DNA of 64,000 nucleotides from Cymbidium sinense (GCA_021442155.1 CM038216.1:154777009-154841008), one strand, 5' to 3'; shown: positions 1 through 15,131, numbered from the stretch's first letter. Numbers and translations are program-made. The notes: a model not told the origin generated them from the letters alone.

Positions 1-327
1 GCCCCAGGGTGATGGGCCCCGTGGCCCATCGCCGCCGGCAAGAAGAAGGCTGGCGCTACAGCGCGCTGCTAGCGCCTAGTCTGAGCGCCACGGCCGCAGT
101 CCCGAATGCCTGAAAACTTCCGTGCGTATCCAAATGGATCCGTAACCTCAAAATCTCATACCTACTGACACACATCCATAATCATAGTCTTGTCTTTTAT
201 GAAGATTTATTCTCCCAAAATGTATGATTCATGGACCATAGTTTCATTGAAGAATTTGTTATTTTCAAGCACTTGATACATATATTTTTGGATGATTAAG
301 ACAATATCAACCAAAAACAGGGGCAAC
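1..327. other. GC-rich left edge, then internal 3' end of an LTR element
   Basis: The first ~115 bases are GC-rich and unlike what follows; no gene was recognised. From about 170 the sequence matches 35,510-35,670 in the same orientation and ends in the purine-rich run AAAAACAGGGGCAA just before the LTR at 328. This looks like the 3' end of a retrotransposon interior with its polypurine tract. Confidence 0.5.
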
Positions 328-1176
328 TGATATGACACTCAAAATACCACTAGTCAAAGCACAAATCTTGATGTAGCGATCGATTTTGACTCAAGGCAGC
401 GAGATCAAGCACTTAAAGTATCATTGGAATCTTTGGGATATAAATTAAATCCCAAAATAGCTCTCAAATATAGAGTGTTTATAGTCAAATCGAGCCTCTC
501 GGAGCGGATCTAACGAGCCTAAGAACTCATAATTCTGACTTCATTTGGGCATCCAAATGCTCAAAATACATCAAATGATCGAAGGAATCATTCTGAGCCG
601 TCCGATCAAGGGGAGTGGTACGGTTTTTGCATGAATTTACAGGAATGCCCCTCCTCCCATCTATAAATAGGCCCTCATTCCTCACATGAGGGGAGGCCAA
701 GTGAAGAAGAAGGGAGGGCAAGCAAGAGAGAGGAGAGAGCTCAGATCCTCCAAGTCGTCGCCACTCGGACGGTCAACGGGCCACCATCGGCCGCCACCGC
801 TGATCCTCGCCATCGTCGACCATTGTTGCGGTCATCATCACCGACGACTATCGTCGGTCATCGCATCAACAGTCGTCGTCAACTTCGACATCAACTTCGG
901 CGTCGCATCAGCGTCAACATCGTCATCAACATTGTATTACGCTATGGTTCCTTCTCACATACAAATCTGTAATCCCGGTATCGGGAAGATCTTGTACTCT
1001 GAAACATATACATAGTGGAAGCTTTTTACTGGGCTAGGCCCCGTGGTTTTTCTCTCTTTTCGAGATTTTCCACGTAAAAATTCTGGAGTTTTCTTGTTCA
1101 CTCTTTAAATACTGTGTGTCTTTGGATTTCCCAATGAAGCTAAGGCGACTTTTACTCTCTCGGTTTTCTAGCAACA
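328..1176 (+). repeat. LTR of a retrotransposon, copy 1 (3' LTR or remnant)
   Basis: This block matches 35,671-36,864 in the same orientation. It begins TGATATGACACTC after a polypurine tract and ends ...CTAGCAACA, so it has the TG...CA form of an LTR. It holds a TATA box (CTATAAATAG at 661), a GC-rich purine/CATCGTC-rich stretch after it, and a shared end region containing TGGGCTAGGCCC and CCACGTAAAAATTCT, which resembles the R/U5 end of plant LTRs. It is about 849 bp, against about 1,194 bp in the second copy; the difference lies in the GC-rich middle. The start is better supported than the end. No primer binding site follows, which fits a 3' or solo LTR. The open frame at 686-1015 is low-complexity LTR sequence rather than a gene. 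Confidence 0.6.
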
Positions 1177-2839
1177 AGAACAATGGGGTGAAAGCTATAA
1201 GTTGACTCAACCTTTTACTATATATATATATATATATATATATATTTTTTTCTTTTAACTTTACACTTTTGTATGAGAGATCATTATATATATTCAAGAA
1301 AACTTTTGTGCTTATCTTATTTTTGGCTGTAGCCACTTTTAGAAGATGAATAAAAATATTTTTCTTTTAACTTCCATATTTAATGTTTTGTCTATCTTTT
1401 ATATTTGATAGTTTTTTCTTTATATATGCTCACTAATGAATAGATTAATATTGATTGCAACTAACTTGTATGAACTCTCCATATTTTGAAATAATGTTTT
1501 GTCTTTTACATTTTAACATGATAGCAATGTAAGCTTGGTAATGTTGGCTCCCATAGGCACTTTGGCTTTTATGTACTAGAAAGTACTTTGAGTTATTATG
1601 TTGTGGGTTATTTAGCAGTTATTTTAGGTGTACCTCTCCTTACACTATGCTATTGGTATTTGTAGGCGAACCCACCTAGATATATCAATAAAAGGAAGTT
1701 ATATGTTACTTAGTATAAATCTTATCACAAAGGGAAGAGTCGGCTCATTATGACTATTACCACCATCATAGGTGCACCTCAATTTATACTAGACTCTTGA
1801 TCTTCTTGAGACACTCATTTAAACTCTTCGACTAAAAGATGCTCATGTATTACTTATTATAGATCTTATTCTAAAGTGTGGAGTTAGCTCACTATAGCTA
1901 TATCCTTTAATGCATGTTATTATTGGTCTTCACAAGAGCGTCATCTAGACATATTAGGTAGGAGAGCCTTGCATGCCACTTATTGTATATCTTATTATAA
2001 AGGTGGGAGATTTCTTGCTAAGGATTGGCTATTTGAAGTTTTTTTTTAATATTATGCTTGTATTATAATTGAGCGTATGTAAGCAGACTATTGCAAGTAT
2101 TTGAGTAGTATTAGATCACATATTTTGGCTATTGCTAATTTAAATATAATCAACACCTTAGAGTGAGTATGGTGTTGCACAAAGAGATACAATAAAAAAA
2201 GCTCAATCAAGAACATTAGAGGCCAAGAATAAGGTTCTATTACAAGGAGTAGGAAAAACTTGGAGAACAATGGAGCTTGAATAAATGATGTATTGAATAC
2301 TTTAGCCTTTTTCTATTTGGAAGATTTATATATATACCACACAATTCTTATGTATTCACATATCTAACACAAAAGTTAGATTTTTTACTTATCTAATACT
2401 TTTCTATACTTAAAATGATGCATTTCACTTTTAAAAATGAGTGATGATGGTATTTTATGTGATATTAACGATTGGGGTATTATATATAAGTAAAATTTGA
2501 AGATTAGGTGTTATATATATAAATACATAAACATTGTGTGGTATGTATGTAAATCCCCCTTTTTATTTTGTTATATGTATGTTGCGTTATTTTTATGAGG
2601 CTTATGTAATGTATGATTGATTTGATATTATGTAAAATTAGAGGAGTGAATTATCAGAAAAATATTAATTAATTTTTAATTAATTTTAAAGGAAGGAGGG
2701 TGGCAACTACTTTTGAGGGAGGAATTATCAATTTAAATAGTCACCCGCCTCCATCCATTCCCTCCCTTTAGTCATTTGAATTGTGGTGTTTTTATAAAAA
2801 TCATTTTATGTCCAATTCCATAATAGAAACATTACATTT
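1177..2839. other. AT-rich spacer without a recognised gene
   Basis: AT-rich sequence with a (TA)n microsatellite at about 1218-1245. The short open frames on either strand resemble no protein I recognise. Part of the last 200 bp may belong to the LTR-like repeat that follows, since a weaker similarity to about 4,530-4,720 can be seen. Confidence 0.4.
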
Positions 2840-5105
2840 TCACTCACACTTATTTCTAATAATTTTCTTTAGATCAGATCCACTTTCCACAACCCTAAAT
2901 CATCTTTTAATTATTAGTGTCGATAAAGTTTATACTGACCCAATTGTGAAAGAAATCTTTTTTTTTTTTAATTTTTGAAGAAAATTTGAAACTTTTGAGA
3001 TTTGAGGTAGACATATTTCTATATTATATACAATTTATTTTAAGTAATCGTTTGGTCTATCTGTGGTGTACTACTTCTTAGAAGGGGAAGTTATACATTC
3101 TAGATTGGATTATTTCTTTGTGTTTGTCAACCACTATAGTGACTCAAACTTTAAATGCACTTCAAGTATTAGCATCTAAACCATATATTACTCATTGAGC
3201 AAACCCTCCAATCAAATTTGAGCCGCTTCGAGTGATCGAATCCTAGGACACATCAATTGTGGTATCAAAGCCATTCCAAGATAGTGAGAAGTTTAAAAGT
3301 TTATAACTTGAAGTTGTAAGAGTTGGTAAATACTATCATTTTTTTAATATTAAATTAATAAATTTTCATATTTAAATTGGCCACAAAACAATTTCTTATA
3401 AACTTAATTATATGTTTTGCAAATAAAAATGCTTCCATTTGATGAAATTAAGTTTTATTGTATAATGTTATGGTTCAAATATATTATATAAAGGACATGA
3501 TTGTTGATATAAGAGAGATGAGTTTCAAATTTTTTGAAAAGTTAAGAAATTTTAGAAATGTTTTAAATAATAAATGCTAGATTTATAATTCTCATGAGTT
3601 TGCTTGAAAATAACACTAATATTATGCCACAAGAAACTAATCTTAAAGTCGCTATTAAAGTTGATACTATTGCCATCACCTTCACCTACATCTCCTCCAT
3701 TTAATTCTAACAACCTTTCTATTACCTTTAATTATTCCTTAATAATTTTAAGTTGTCAATATGTTGCTATGAAAGTTCAATTTGGAGGAAGTTGACCACA
3801 TTTTTTACAAGTGGTATCACATAATAAACTTCTATCGCTACATATACTCCAAAACCTACTACATGCCACTTCACTCTTCAAAGAAGAGTTCTTTAAGGTC
3901 AAAGAGAATTGATGTTGCACAAAGTGTCAATGCAAGGAGAAATGGCCCCACTATAAGTGTTCAAGCAAGAAAAGTTGAAGCAAAAGCATTGAGGTCCACT
4001 CACAAAGAGAAGAATGAAGATCTTAACTTAATAAATATTATTTTATTTTAATTATGTAAACATAGTGTGAAATATTATATGTTTGTTATGTGTTCAAATT
4101 GTTATAGCTTGAACATTTAAATTTCAAAATTCAAAAGCTTAGAATTTTGGAATTTGATCATCAAATATATTAGGAGATTATTTAAATTAATGGAACTATA
4201 ATAATTTGCATCAAATAATTATAAAATCATTAATTTGTGGCTAATCAAGAGAGAATTAAGTGGTTTGGGTGGTTATATCAGGATAATTTTTGGTAGTTGC
4301 AAGCGTGGGCCCTCCATCCTTTATTTGAAATTTTCAATCTATCTTGTGTGGACTTATAATATGTTATATTTGCATGGAATGAAATCTTATGGTTAATTTC
4401 TACTAAAGAAAAATAGTGGAAAAATCTATTGTTGGAGGTGATCTTCTCTTGTGAATCAATTTGGCGAGTGATTCAAATTTTTTGTGTTTATTTTATATAT
4501 GTTATTATGTTTTTTCTGCTTCCATATTTTCTAAATTAAAAAAATTAAAAAATTCTCCATTAAATCCTCCCAGATTAAACTATAATTCCATCCTTGGTGT
4601 TTTTGGCCAAGGACTTGAAATACTACATCTAGTCTAGTTTTAAATAGTGTTTAGTGGAATTAAACCCCATCTAAAACTCTTAGAAAACTCCTAATTTTTA
4701 CTAGGAACATTAGATTTTCACTTGCAAGTATCTATAATAATTTTCCTTTAGAATAAGTCCACTTTCTAAAACCCTAAACCCAATTCTAAAAGAAAATCTT
4801 GAAAAAGATCTAAACTCTCTTTAAAAATTTTAAAATTTATAAATTTAGAATTTGACACATTCTACTATCATTTCCAATTTATTTTGAGTCATGGTGTGGT
4901 CTATCTTTGTTATAAGAATTCTTAGATGGAGACATTATAAAATTTACATGGACTATTTCTTTGTTATGGTCAACAACTCTAGTGACTTATACCTTAAATG
5001 CACTTCAAGTAATAGCATCCAAACCAAATGTTACTCTTCTAAGCCTGTTGGAGAAGCACCCAATAAAATTTAGATTAGTCCAAGTTATCCAACTTGAGGC
5101 AACAT
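2840..5105 (+). mobile_element. Short element bounded by a pair of LTR-like direct repeats
   Basis: Two diverged direct repeats are visible, at about 2,840-3,255 and about 4,720-5,105. Both contain a CCACTTTC..AACCCTAAA segment and, further on, GTGACT followed by AAATGCACTTCAAGTA. Just after the left repeat is TGGTATCAAAGCC (3260-3272), which closely matches the initiator-methionine tRNA primer binding site used by plant LTR retrotransposons. The interior is only about 1.5 kb and holds no recognisable gag, protease, RT or integrase. The open frame at 3782-4051 is lysine-rich and unplaced. This is most simply a small non-autonomous LTR element, plus strand. The left edge could lie up to 200 bp further out. 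Confidence 0.45.
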
Positions 5106-6214
5106 TACTGGATAAGCATAAGAAGAAGAAGAAAAAAAATACAGGCCACATAAAGCTTCCAAGAAGAAGAAGCTAATACCTCTAACCCATGATAGATGAG
5201 AGAGGTTCATGTAAGTGTGGATGGATAAATTTGTGGTGAAAGAGCATCTACACAAAGTGATCCCAAAGATGCAATGATGAGCTATACATGTTGCTAGACA
5301 AAACATAAGAAGGGGAAAATAGGTGTCATCTTGAGGATGTTAAACCAAGCACTTATAGAGAAGAAACCCAATATTTTTTGCTTTGCTTTAAAAAAAAGTG
5401 TCTAATGCACTAGCAATGCTAACCATCTAGAAGAAACAAACAAGACAATAATTTCTTAGTGCATATGTGTCAGACCTAGTGCCTTAGTGTCGACACCTAT
5501 ATATTGCTAGATTTGCTAATTTTTAACTAGTTTGCATTTGATGCATAGGTTCCAAACCTAGGGCCTTAACATCGACCACCTAGGGATTGACATTTTTTAT
5601 TTTTTATGCTAGAAAAGAGTATGAAACAATGTGATTCTTGGAGATGGACTAGGGAAAAATTATTAAGATGCTTTTGGGGTAAGAAGCTAAGGAGATAAAG
5701 ATAAAACTTCAAATCAAGATGTGATCCACCTGATTCCCTAGAGAGCTTATAAATAAATGATTGCTCAAAAAAAATATCATTTTGGGAACTCTCCATCATG
5801 TTTATTAAGATGGGTATGAGTATGTCTTTCATGAGACATTGATATATATATTCAACCAAATTTCCCCTAATATTATATTATGATTTTATGAGATTTAGGC
5901 TCTACTTCCTATGAATGCAAGTATTAATAGTTAATTACCCCTCCTACCATAGTAAGAGAAAACTCTCGATTAAGGTTGGAAACAAATATATCTCTCAGAT
6001 GTGAATTGATGGCGGTAGTGTGTGTGGTATGACATAAATGATTGTCAGAAATAGAAAAATAGTCTCGATCAAGATTTCATAATTCGGTCATCTCGAGAAT
6101 ACATTATTCCAGTCTACCAACATTAGAAGGCTAGTCGTAATGTCCAGTGAGTCTGATTAGTAGTCATGGGTTGCCACATTTTAGATATATTGAGTAGACC
6201 AGAGTTTTAATATA
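5106..6214. other. Repeat-derived sequence without a recognised gene
   Basis: No protein family was recognised. From about 5,480 the sequence begins to show the recurring GTGCCTTNG..GCT-like phrases that are dense in R2, so this may be the outer part of that element. Confidence 0.35.
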
Positions 6215-6420
6215 GGGTTGTTCACCTGATGAACATATAGATATGATTTACATCCCTTTAGAATGTTATATTTATTTAGATTGTTTGCATAAGAAACTTA
6301 TAGGTTGGACTTACATCCCTTTGGAAGGCCGGTAGGGTGTTTACATGACAAGAATGGACTTACATCCCTTGGAATGGCATTATTTTTTTGATTGTTCACA
6401 AGATGAATATTAATTTTGTG
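6215..6420. repeat. Degenerate tandem repeat, unit about 55-60 bp
   Basis: The phrase GGACTTACATCCCTTTGGAA or a close variant recurs at about 6,248, 6,308 and 6,356. Each copy is preceded by a TTGTTCAC/TTGTTTGCA..GATGAA-like stretch, and a fourth such stretch starts near 6,399. The copies are diverged. It lies just upstream of the R2 block. Confidence 0.5.
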
Positions 6421-6990
6421 GTTGAGGTAGTGCTAGAAACAGGGCTCCTAGGCGCTATTAAAATGGTGCCTTGATGCTTAATAATTAACTCCTGTAGCAT
6501 TATAAGGTAGGAATTCATATCTTATAACCTTAGGTTCGGCATTGAGGTGCTATAGGGCTAGCTCTACAACGCTTAAAATGGCATGAGATTGGAATAATTT
6601 GATCAGGTTGACTAGTGGACAAGTGCCTATGCACAAACAATATGGCATCGTAGCACCAGTCAAAGGTCTATTTAGAAAAGGCACTAGATGGACATACACT
6701 TTAAATGAAAAATGATAAACTTTTTGGTAAGTGTTGCGGCCTTTGCAAATGTGATGATCTACATCAATGTCTAACATACTTTTCAATTATGGTATGCTAC
6801 AAAATTAATTATAATAAATTATAATAAATAGTAAATAATACTCTTTTTAATCAACACAGTAACCATTTTAACTAGATGACAAGTGCCTTGGCGCCACATG
6901 TAGAGCATGACAGCGCTGGTCCTAAATCTCAGAAATCAAAGGCTAACGCCTCGACATTGTTAATGCAGCATTGCGATGCTAGATCTAGTC

Positions 6991-7000
6991 TATAAATAGG
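6991..7000 (+). promoter_or_regulatory. TATA box upstream of the R2 ORF
   Basis: TATAAATAGG lies about 100 bp before the first ATG of the R2 reading frame at 7094. In the inverted copy the corresponding bases read TATGAATAGG, so that copy's box is mutated. Function is inferred from position and form only. Confidence 0.4.
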
Positions 7001-7093
7001 ACTCCTACACTACGAATTTTTTTATTCTAAAGCCTTTGTTCTTTTTGGAAATCCTTTCTCTCTTAGCTTGTATTTTACTTTAGAAAAGTTAAC

Positions 7094-8213
7094 ATGCCAG
7101 TAAAATAGCTTAGCAAGGGAAAGAAGAGGGCAGCTATTAGTGACACTAACCAATTTATTAGTGTAGAGGAGGAGGAATGATACCACCACGCTCTCCTATA
7201 CAAACATCTCATCCTGGAGAGAGGAACTTCTTTAATCCAGTACAGAGCATGGAGAAGATTATCAATGAATGAGGCTGTGAGAAGTTGGCCTATGATAACA
7301 ACCCCGACGTCATTCCCGTGGTGTGAGAATTCTTTTCCAACATGAAGGAGCACCCGAATAATCAAGTTTTCATCTTGGGAAAACTAGTAAGTTTTGATAG
7401 TAGTACTATTAATGCATATTATAATTTACAATATATAGTATATAATCAATATCTCTTCTTGTATAATGATCATCCCGATTTGATGAAATCTTTAATTTTC
7501 TCATTGCTAGAAATTCTATTGCTCAATGGAAAGGCAAGGATAAAATTAATTTTTCTACTACTATCCTTATCTTTGAGGCGAACCTTGACATTATTTCATT
7601 TATAAGTTAATGCCCATTGGAAATATCGTGAGGTGACTAGGGTAGAGCCATTTTGAATTTTGCAATTCAAAGGGCTTTACTATGATATAGAGAGGATTAT
7701 TTATAATTCTATTTGTAATATACTTAAGGGTAATACTACCATTTGGGTACAATCATCATTCTTTAGTTTATTCTTTTGTGTGTTATTGATGCATAAGTCG
7801 AGATGAAGAAGTCTTTATACAAAAGACTCCCCTGAGTAAGAGAGTAATTGAAGGATTTGGCTCAAAGACTGTGGTAGGAGTTTGCATGCTCTTCAGTCCA
7901 GATCCAATCCTCTAAGACCTTAAACGAGTAGATCCAAGAAATTGGAGGACAAGTCCCAAATTTAAGAAAAATGGTTGAGGAAACCAATCAATAGTAGAAA
8001 TTAGGGAGGAAATTTGTTCACCACATGGTTCAAGAGAAGTAGCTTTCATACATGGCTAAGTTTAACTAAACACTTGTTCATATGTTTGAAAATTGCAACT
8101 TTATCGTCCCAGTCGCTTCTTTTCCTATGACACCTCAGTATCACCCTTATGTGAGTACCCTGCCAGAGCTGGAAGAAGAAGAGGAGCAGAATGACAGTGA
8201 ATACAGTTATTAG
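7094..8213 (+). pseudogene. Decayed ORF of R2, resembling the 'putative plant transposon protein' domain
   Basis: The frame starts at the ATG at 7094 (MPVK) and can be followed, with stops and frameshifts, to a TAG at 8211 after an acidic tail (EEEEEQNDSEYSY). The best-preserved part is 7342-7480, with the phrase VFILGKLVSFDSSTINAYY. That order (upstream ERG..., then VV*EFF.NM, then GK.V.F....IN.YY) is what I know from the plant domain listed as a putative transposon protein (PF20167), found in ORFs next to plant LTR elements. Its biochemical function is not established. Stops occur at codon 5 (TAG) and at the TGAs near 7269 and 7324. The same three stops are present in the inverted copy, so the ORF was dead before these copies diverged. 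Further frameshifts follow 7,480. The family call is by eye. Confidence 0.55.
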
Positions 8214-9374
8214 TTTTCTCATTATTCTGTTTTGTTTTGTTTTTTTTCCTTTCATTCTTCTTTTTTTATTTATTATAAAAACTCATTGTAATAAATTTTG
8301 ATGTTAATAAAGATGTTCTTTCATTTCTTTTCTTTTGTGTTTGTCTCTATGAAATGTTCTAGGATTTAAAAACTTAATAATAAATGTTTTTAGTTAAAAA
8401 AATGAATTAGTTGAGGACTAAACGCCTCGGTGCTATAAAATCAGCATCATAGAACTATTAAGCTGAAAGATATAAGTTCAATACATGAGAATGCAGTGCC
8501 TCGACGCTACATGGGTAGTGTTATGGCGCTATATGTGACTTGGACTTAATATTAAAGAGATCAGCTAAGTGCCTAAGGTTTATTTTCTCGAGAGTGCAGC
8601 ACTCTCGATATCAGGGCCATGACACTATTAGATGAGTATCAAATTTAAATATTTCTAAGAGTTCAATACCTCAGTGTTGGAACATAAGTGCCTTGGCACT
8701 ATGAAATGCGTGCCTAAGGGTTCAAGATTGTCGAGAGTGTTGCAACTCAGTGTTCGAACACCAATGCTTTGGCGCCGTTAAGTGAATGCTTAAGGTTCAA
8801 AATTCTTGAGAGTGCCGCGCCTCGTCGTCTGGGCTGTAGTACCTTTATGTTGTTTCTTCAATGCCTAAGATTTAATACTTTTGTGGTAATTTGACTTTTC
8901 AACAGCATAATGCCTTAACAATGCCAGGTTACACAATTTTTAGTGCATTAATGCCCTTTTACCTTGCCCCAGATCTAAGATTAATGATGGGAGGACTTCA
9001 TTTCACATCGGAACCAAGTTTGATGGTCGAATATATTTCAAGATTTAGTGCCTCGACACTGAAAAAATAATGCTACTGCTGCGCTTAGAGGTTTCTTGAT
9101 TTTGTAACTCGATAGGTAGCATTGAGTTAGATATTTGGTGCCTCGGCGCAATGTGGTGGAGCATCAAATACTTCATTCTCGAGAGCTTAGCACCTCGACA
9201 TTGGGAGTTAGCATCACAACGCATAAGCTGTATTTTTTAGACCAGATTATTTTAGAATTAATAATTTTTATAAAATTTGATGGTATAATATTTTAGCAGT
9301 TTATATTATATGGCAGTAGTAGCAGTACTTCTCTCTTATTTCAAATCAAAGATCATGGAGGATTTTTATCTCAT

Positions 9375-9474
9375 NNNNNNNNNNNNNNNNNNNNNNNNNN
9401 NNNNNNNNNNNNNNNNNNNNNNNNNNNNNNNNNNNNNNNNNNNNNNNNNNNNNNNNNNNNNNNNNNNNNNNNNN
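9375..9474. other. Assembly gap of 100 N
   Basis: Exactly 100 N, the usual placeholder for a gap of unknown size. It falls inside or at the end of R2 copy 1, where the sequence has a close inverted relative at 32,680, so a repeat-induced break is likely. Reading frames that run across it are artefacts. Confidence 0.98.
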
Positions 9475-9929
9475 AACATTATGGACTTGGGTGAGCAAAA
9501 TAAAAAATGTTTGAAGATTTAAAAATAAATATATGTATAATTGGTAAACCATACAAATTAAATTATGAAACTAGAAGCGTGTAGATGAATATTTAAATTA
9601 TATGAATCCTCTAAAAGAGCATACATATGCAACATGACTTTGCCTACTATTTTATGTAATACTTGGAAAAAATGCATAAATAAATTTTGTAAGTCCATAT
9701 TTATTTTGATTTCTTGAATATGTATGAGTATGCATATGAGATCTATAATAGGTTCATAGCATGCATGTAAGAATCAAAATAAGTACTAGTGAATGCATGA
9801 AAAGTTTTATTTAGTCTATTTCATAAATGTATATTTTTACTTTCAAGGATATCAATCTTGATACATAAATCTTGAACATTTTAATCACTAAGTAGTAAGT
9901 CAATATAAATATTTATTTTTTAAATAGGA
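9475..9929. other. AT-rich sequence, nothing recognised
   Basis: No coding or repeat signal was recognised. It precedes the terpene synthase relic and could contain more of its eroded 5' exons, but I could not align any. Confidence 0.35.
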
Positions 9930-11050
9930 AATTTGAATTATTCAAAGTCATTGTACTATTTGAAAAAATATCATGTGTAATGATCCTTAATTTTGCAAAG
10001 CATTCATCATGATGAAACACTAGGTTTAGCCATGTAAGTTTTCTTATATAGATTACATGAATTTTAAGTAATATCCATACTCATTTATAACTAACCCATT
10101 TTACTTTCAATAAATAAAATATGTAAGGTAGGTTGTTCTTAGAATTATTTATCGGTAATATGAATAACCATTCTTCTTAAAAAGTGTGAATGTAACATCA
10201 AAATTCTTTCTAAATTTGTTAACTTTAATCGTATTTTAAAGTAAATTGTTTTTGAGTTTTATCATTTAGTAGCTTTTTTAAATAATGTAAGATTATTGGT
10301 CAAATTTGTAATACTTCACCCCTTATGTCTACCTTGACAACTATCCTAGAGTTTTACTCTTTGTTCAGGATAAATTATATACTATATATGGTGAAAAAGG
10401 CTTCCATTAATACATCATAAATTGTTAGATATTTATTTTTTAAATACTTTTAGTATATTATGAAACCTACTATGCACATGCAAGATTGATGATGACAAAG
10501 GTAATAGCTCTATTATTCATTCTTGTTGAAATTTATGATATTTATGGGACAATTGAAGAGATTCCATTGCTTCTACAAGTAATTGAGAAGAAAAATATTG
10601 ACTACATTATTTTCATTATTTTCAAATTTAATGCTTTAATGAAATAATATTAGTTTAATTTTAATTATGTATCAATTGAAGTTGAAAATTTGAAATGTCT
10701 AAACTTCCCTCAATATGTGTTATGTACATTGTCTAGCACATTCAAAGAGTCTAGGGACAAACAATCTTAAGAACAATATTCATTTCATTGAATATCTTAG
10801 AAAAGTGCTATTTAACATTAAAAAAATTAAAGGTTTAACATGTTGAATAATTAGTGAAAAGCTTGTTAAGCCATAACCTTAAACAAACATGAACTTGACA
10901 AACATTAATCAGTTAGTATACATAGATGTCCAAGACACTTAAAAAGAGTCTACTAGCATGATGAAAGACAAAATTACTTATGTGCTTGTTGAACTACTTT
11001 ATATATATTTGGGATATTGAAGTAATATTTCATTCAAGTTGAAGAATTAG
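9930..11050 (+). pseudogene. Relic of a terpene synthase gene (exons 3 to 7, heavily eroded)
   Basis: Several pieces match the terpene synthase at 24,029-27,752 in order and orientation. The end of exon 3 with its donor (GCCATGTAAGTTTTCTTA near 10,034) matches the same junction at 26,160. The exon 4 piece at about 10,445-10,580 reads CATGCAAGATTGATGATGAC; its peptide ILVEIYDIYG corresponds to [10 protein letters not shown], so the first aspartates of the DDxxD metal-binding motif are lost. An exon 5 piece at about 10,670-10,810 includes the GAACAATATTCATTTCAT run. An exon 7 piece at about 10,890-11,000 includes TTAGTATACATAGATGTCCA. Exon 6 and the 5' half are missing or unrecognisable, and frames are broken throughout. 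It is a dead paralogue of the downstream gene, presumably from a tandem duplication. Confidence 0.75.
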
Positions 11051-11345
11051 TCATAACAAAATTCTAAAACAAATTTTATTTTGCATTATTATTAGCTTTA
11101 GGAAGAGTGCCATCTTCATTTTTTTTTTTGAAAGCAATAGTTGAATTATTCTTACTAGGTTAGATCATGAAAAGATAATTTAATCCCAAAATTACATATA
11201 ATGCATGTGCAAAAACTTGAACTCAAGATAAGACCACTCAGCCACTCATTTAGATACATCTCACTAAGAGTAATTGAGGGACATTTAAAACTGCAAAATT
11301 AGCTCTCATTTCAACTTTTTTTTTCAATATAATAGTTAAATGAGC

Positions 11346-11383
<38 letters not shown>

Positions 11384-11640
11384 AAATGAGCCTCACGCCG
11401 GCTTCTCATTAAAGCCCAAAAACAATTAAAAAAAGGGTATTAAGACAAAGAAAATTTAAAAGTTACAATCAAAGAAAAATAATTACTTATATAAATATAT
11501 GAGAACCACGTCAATTCTAAACTATGCTCAAGAATAAGATGGAAACACGCTCCTCGAGGGAACTGAGAGTCAAAACTTCAACCAACCCGACTTCAACCGA
11601 TGACTGACACAGAATGATCTGTTTATTTATATATTTTAAA
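11051..11640. other. AT-rich spacer with a (GA)n tract
   Basis: No gene was recognised. A (GA)n microsatellite occupies about 11,350-11,381. Confidence 0.5.
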
Positions 11641-11884
11641 GTCAAAATCGAGTCAAATTCAGGTTTGTGTGTAAAAATATGGTCAATTTTGAGTTCACGT
11701 GTCAATTTCGAGTCAAATTCGGTCAAAATCAAGTCAATTTGGGTTGGAGAGTCAACCGACCAAAAAATCATGCGGGTCAATTTCTTCAACCTGAACCCGA
11801 CCTAAAAATTTTTCGGGTCAACCCGAATTTTTCGAGTCGGGTTCCTGTCGAGTTGTCGAGTCAGCTCAATTTTTGACATCCCTA
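11641..11884. repeat. GTCAA/CGGGT-rich repeat ending like a DNA-transposon terminus
   Basis: The stretch is packed with short variants of GTCAAATT and with ACCCGA/TCGGGT phrases, and it ends TTTTTGACATCCCTA at 11,884. Read on the minus strand this begins TAGGGATGTCAAAAA, a form common at ends of plant hAT elements. I found no matching opposite end nearby, so it is either a lone terminus or a short internal-repeat element. Open frames across it (11,517-11,876) are low-complexity shadows. Confidence 0.35.

Positions 11885-15131
<3,247 letters not shown>

Larger units (their letters stand above)
6540..9374 (+). repeat. R2 element, copy 1 (left arm of an inverted pair; cut by assembly gap)
   Basis: This stretch matches 32,680-35,505 in reverse orientation over its whole length, with many substitutions and small indels. 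Homology starts near the phrase CTACAACGCTTAAA and is still running when the assembly gap begins at 9,375. It contains a TATA box (TATAAATAGG at 6991), a decayed ORF (7094-8213) and a long non-coding tail. The tail has many variants of GTGCCTCGGCGCTA and a repeated module marked by AGATCTAAG/AAGATCAT..GGAGGA. No primer binding site or RT was seen, so the class is uncertain. Confidence 0.75.

Noticed and set aside
9310..9552. Open frames running through the N stretch
   Set aside because: The frame is only open because N codons cannot be stops.
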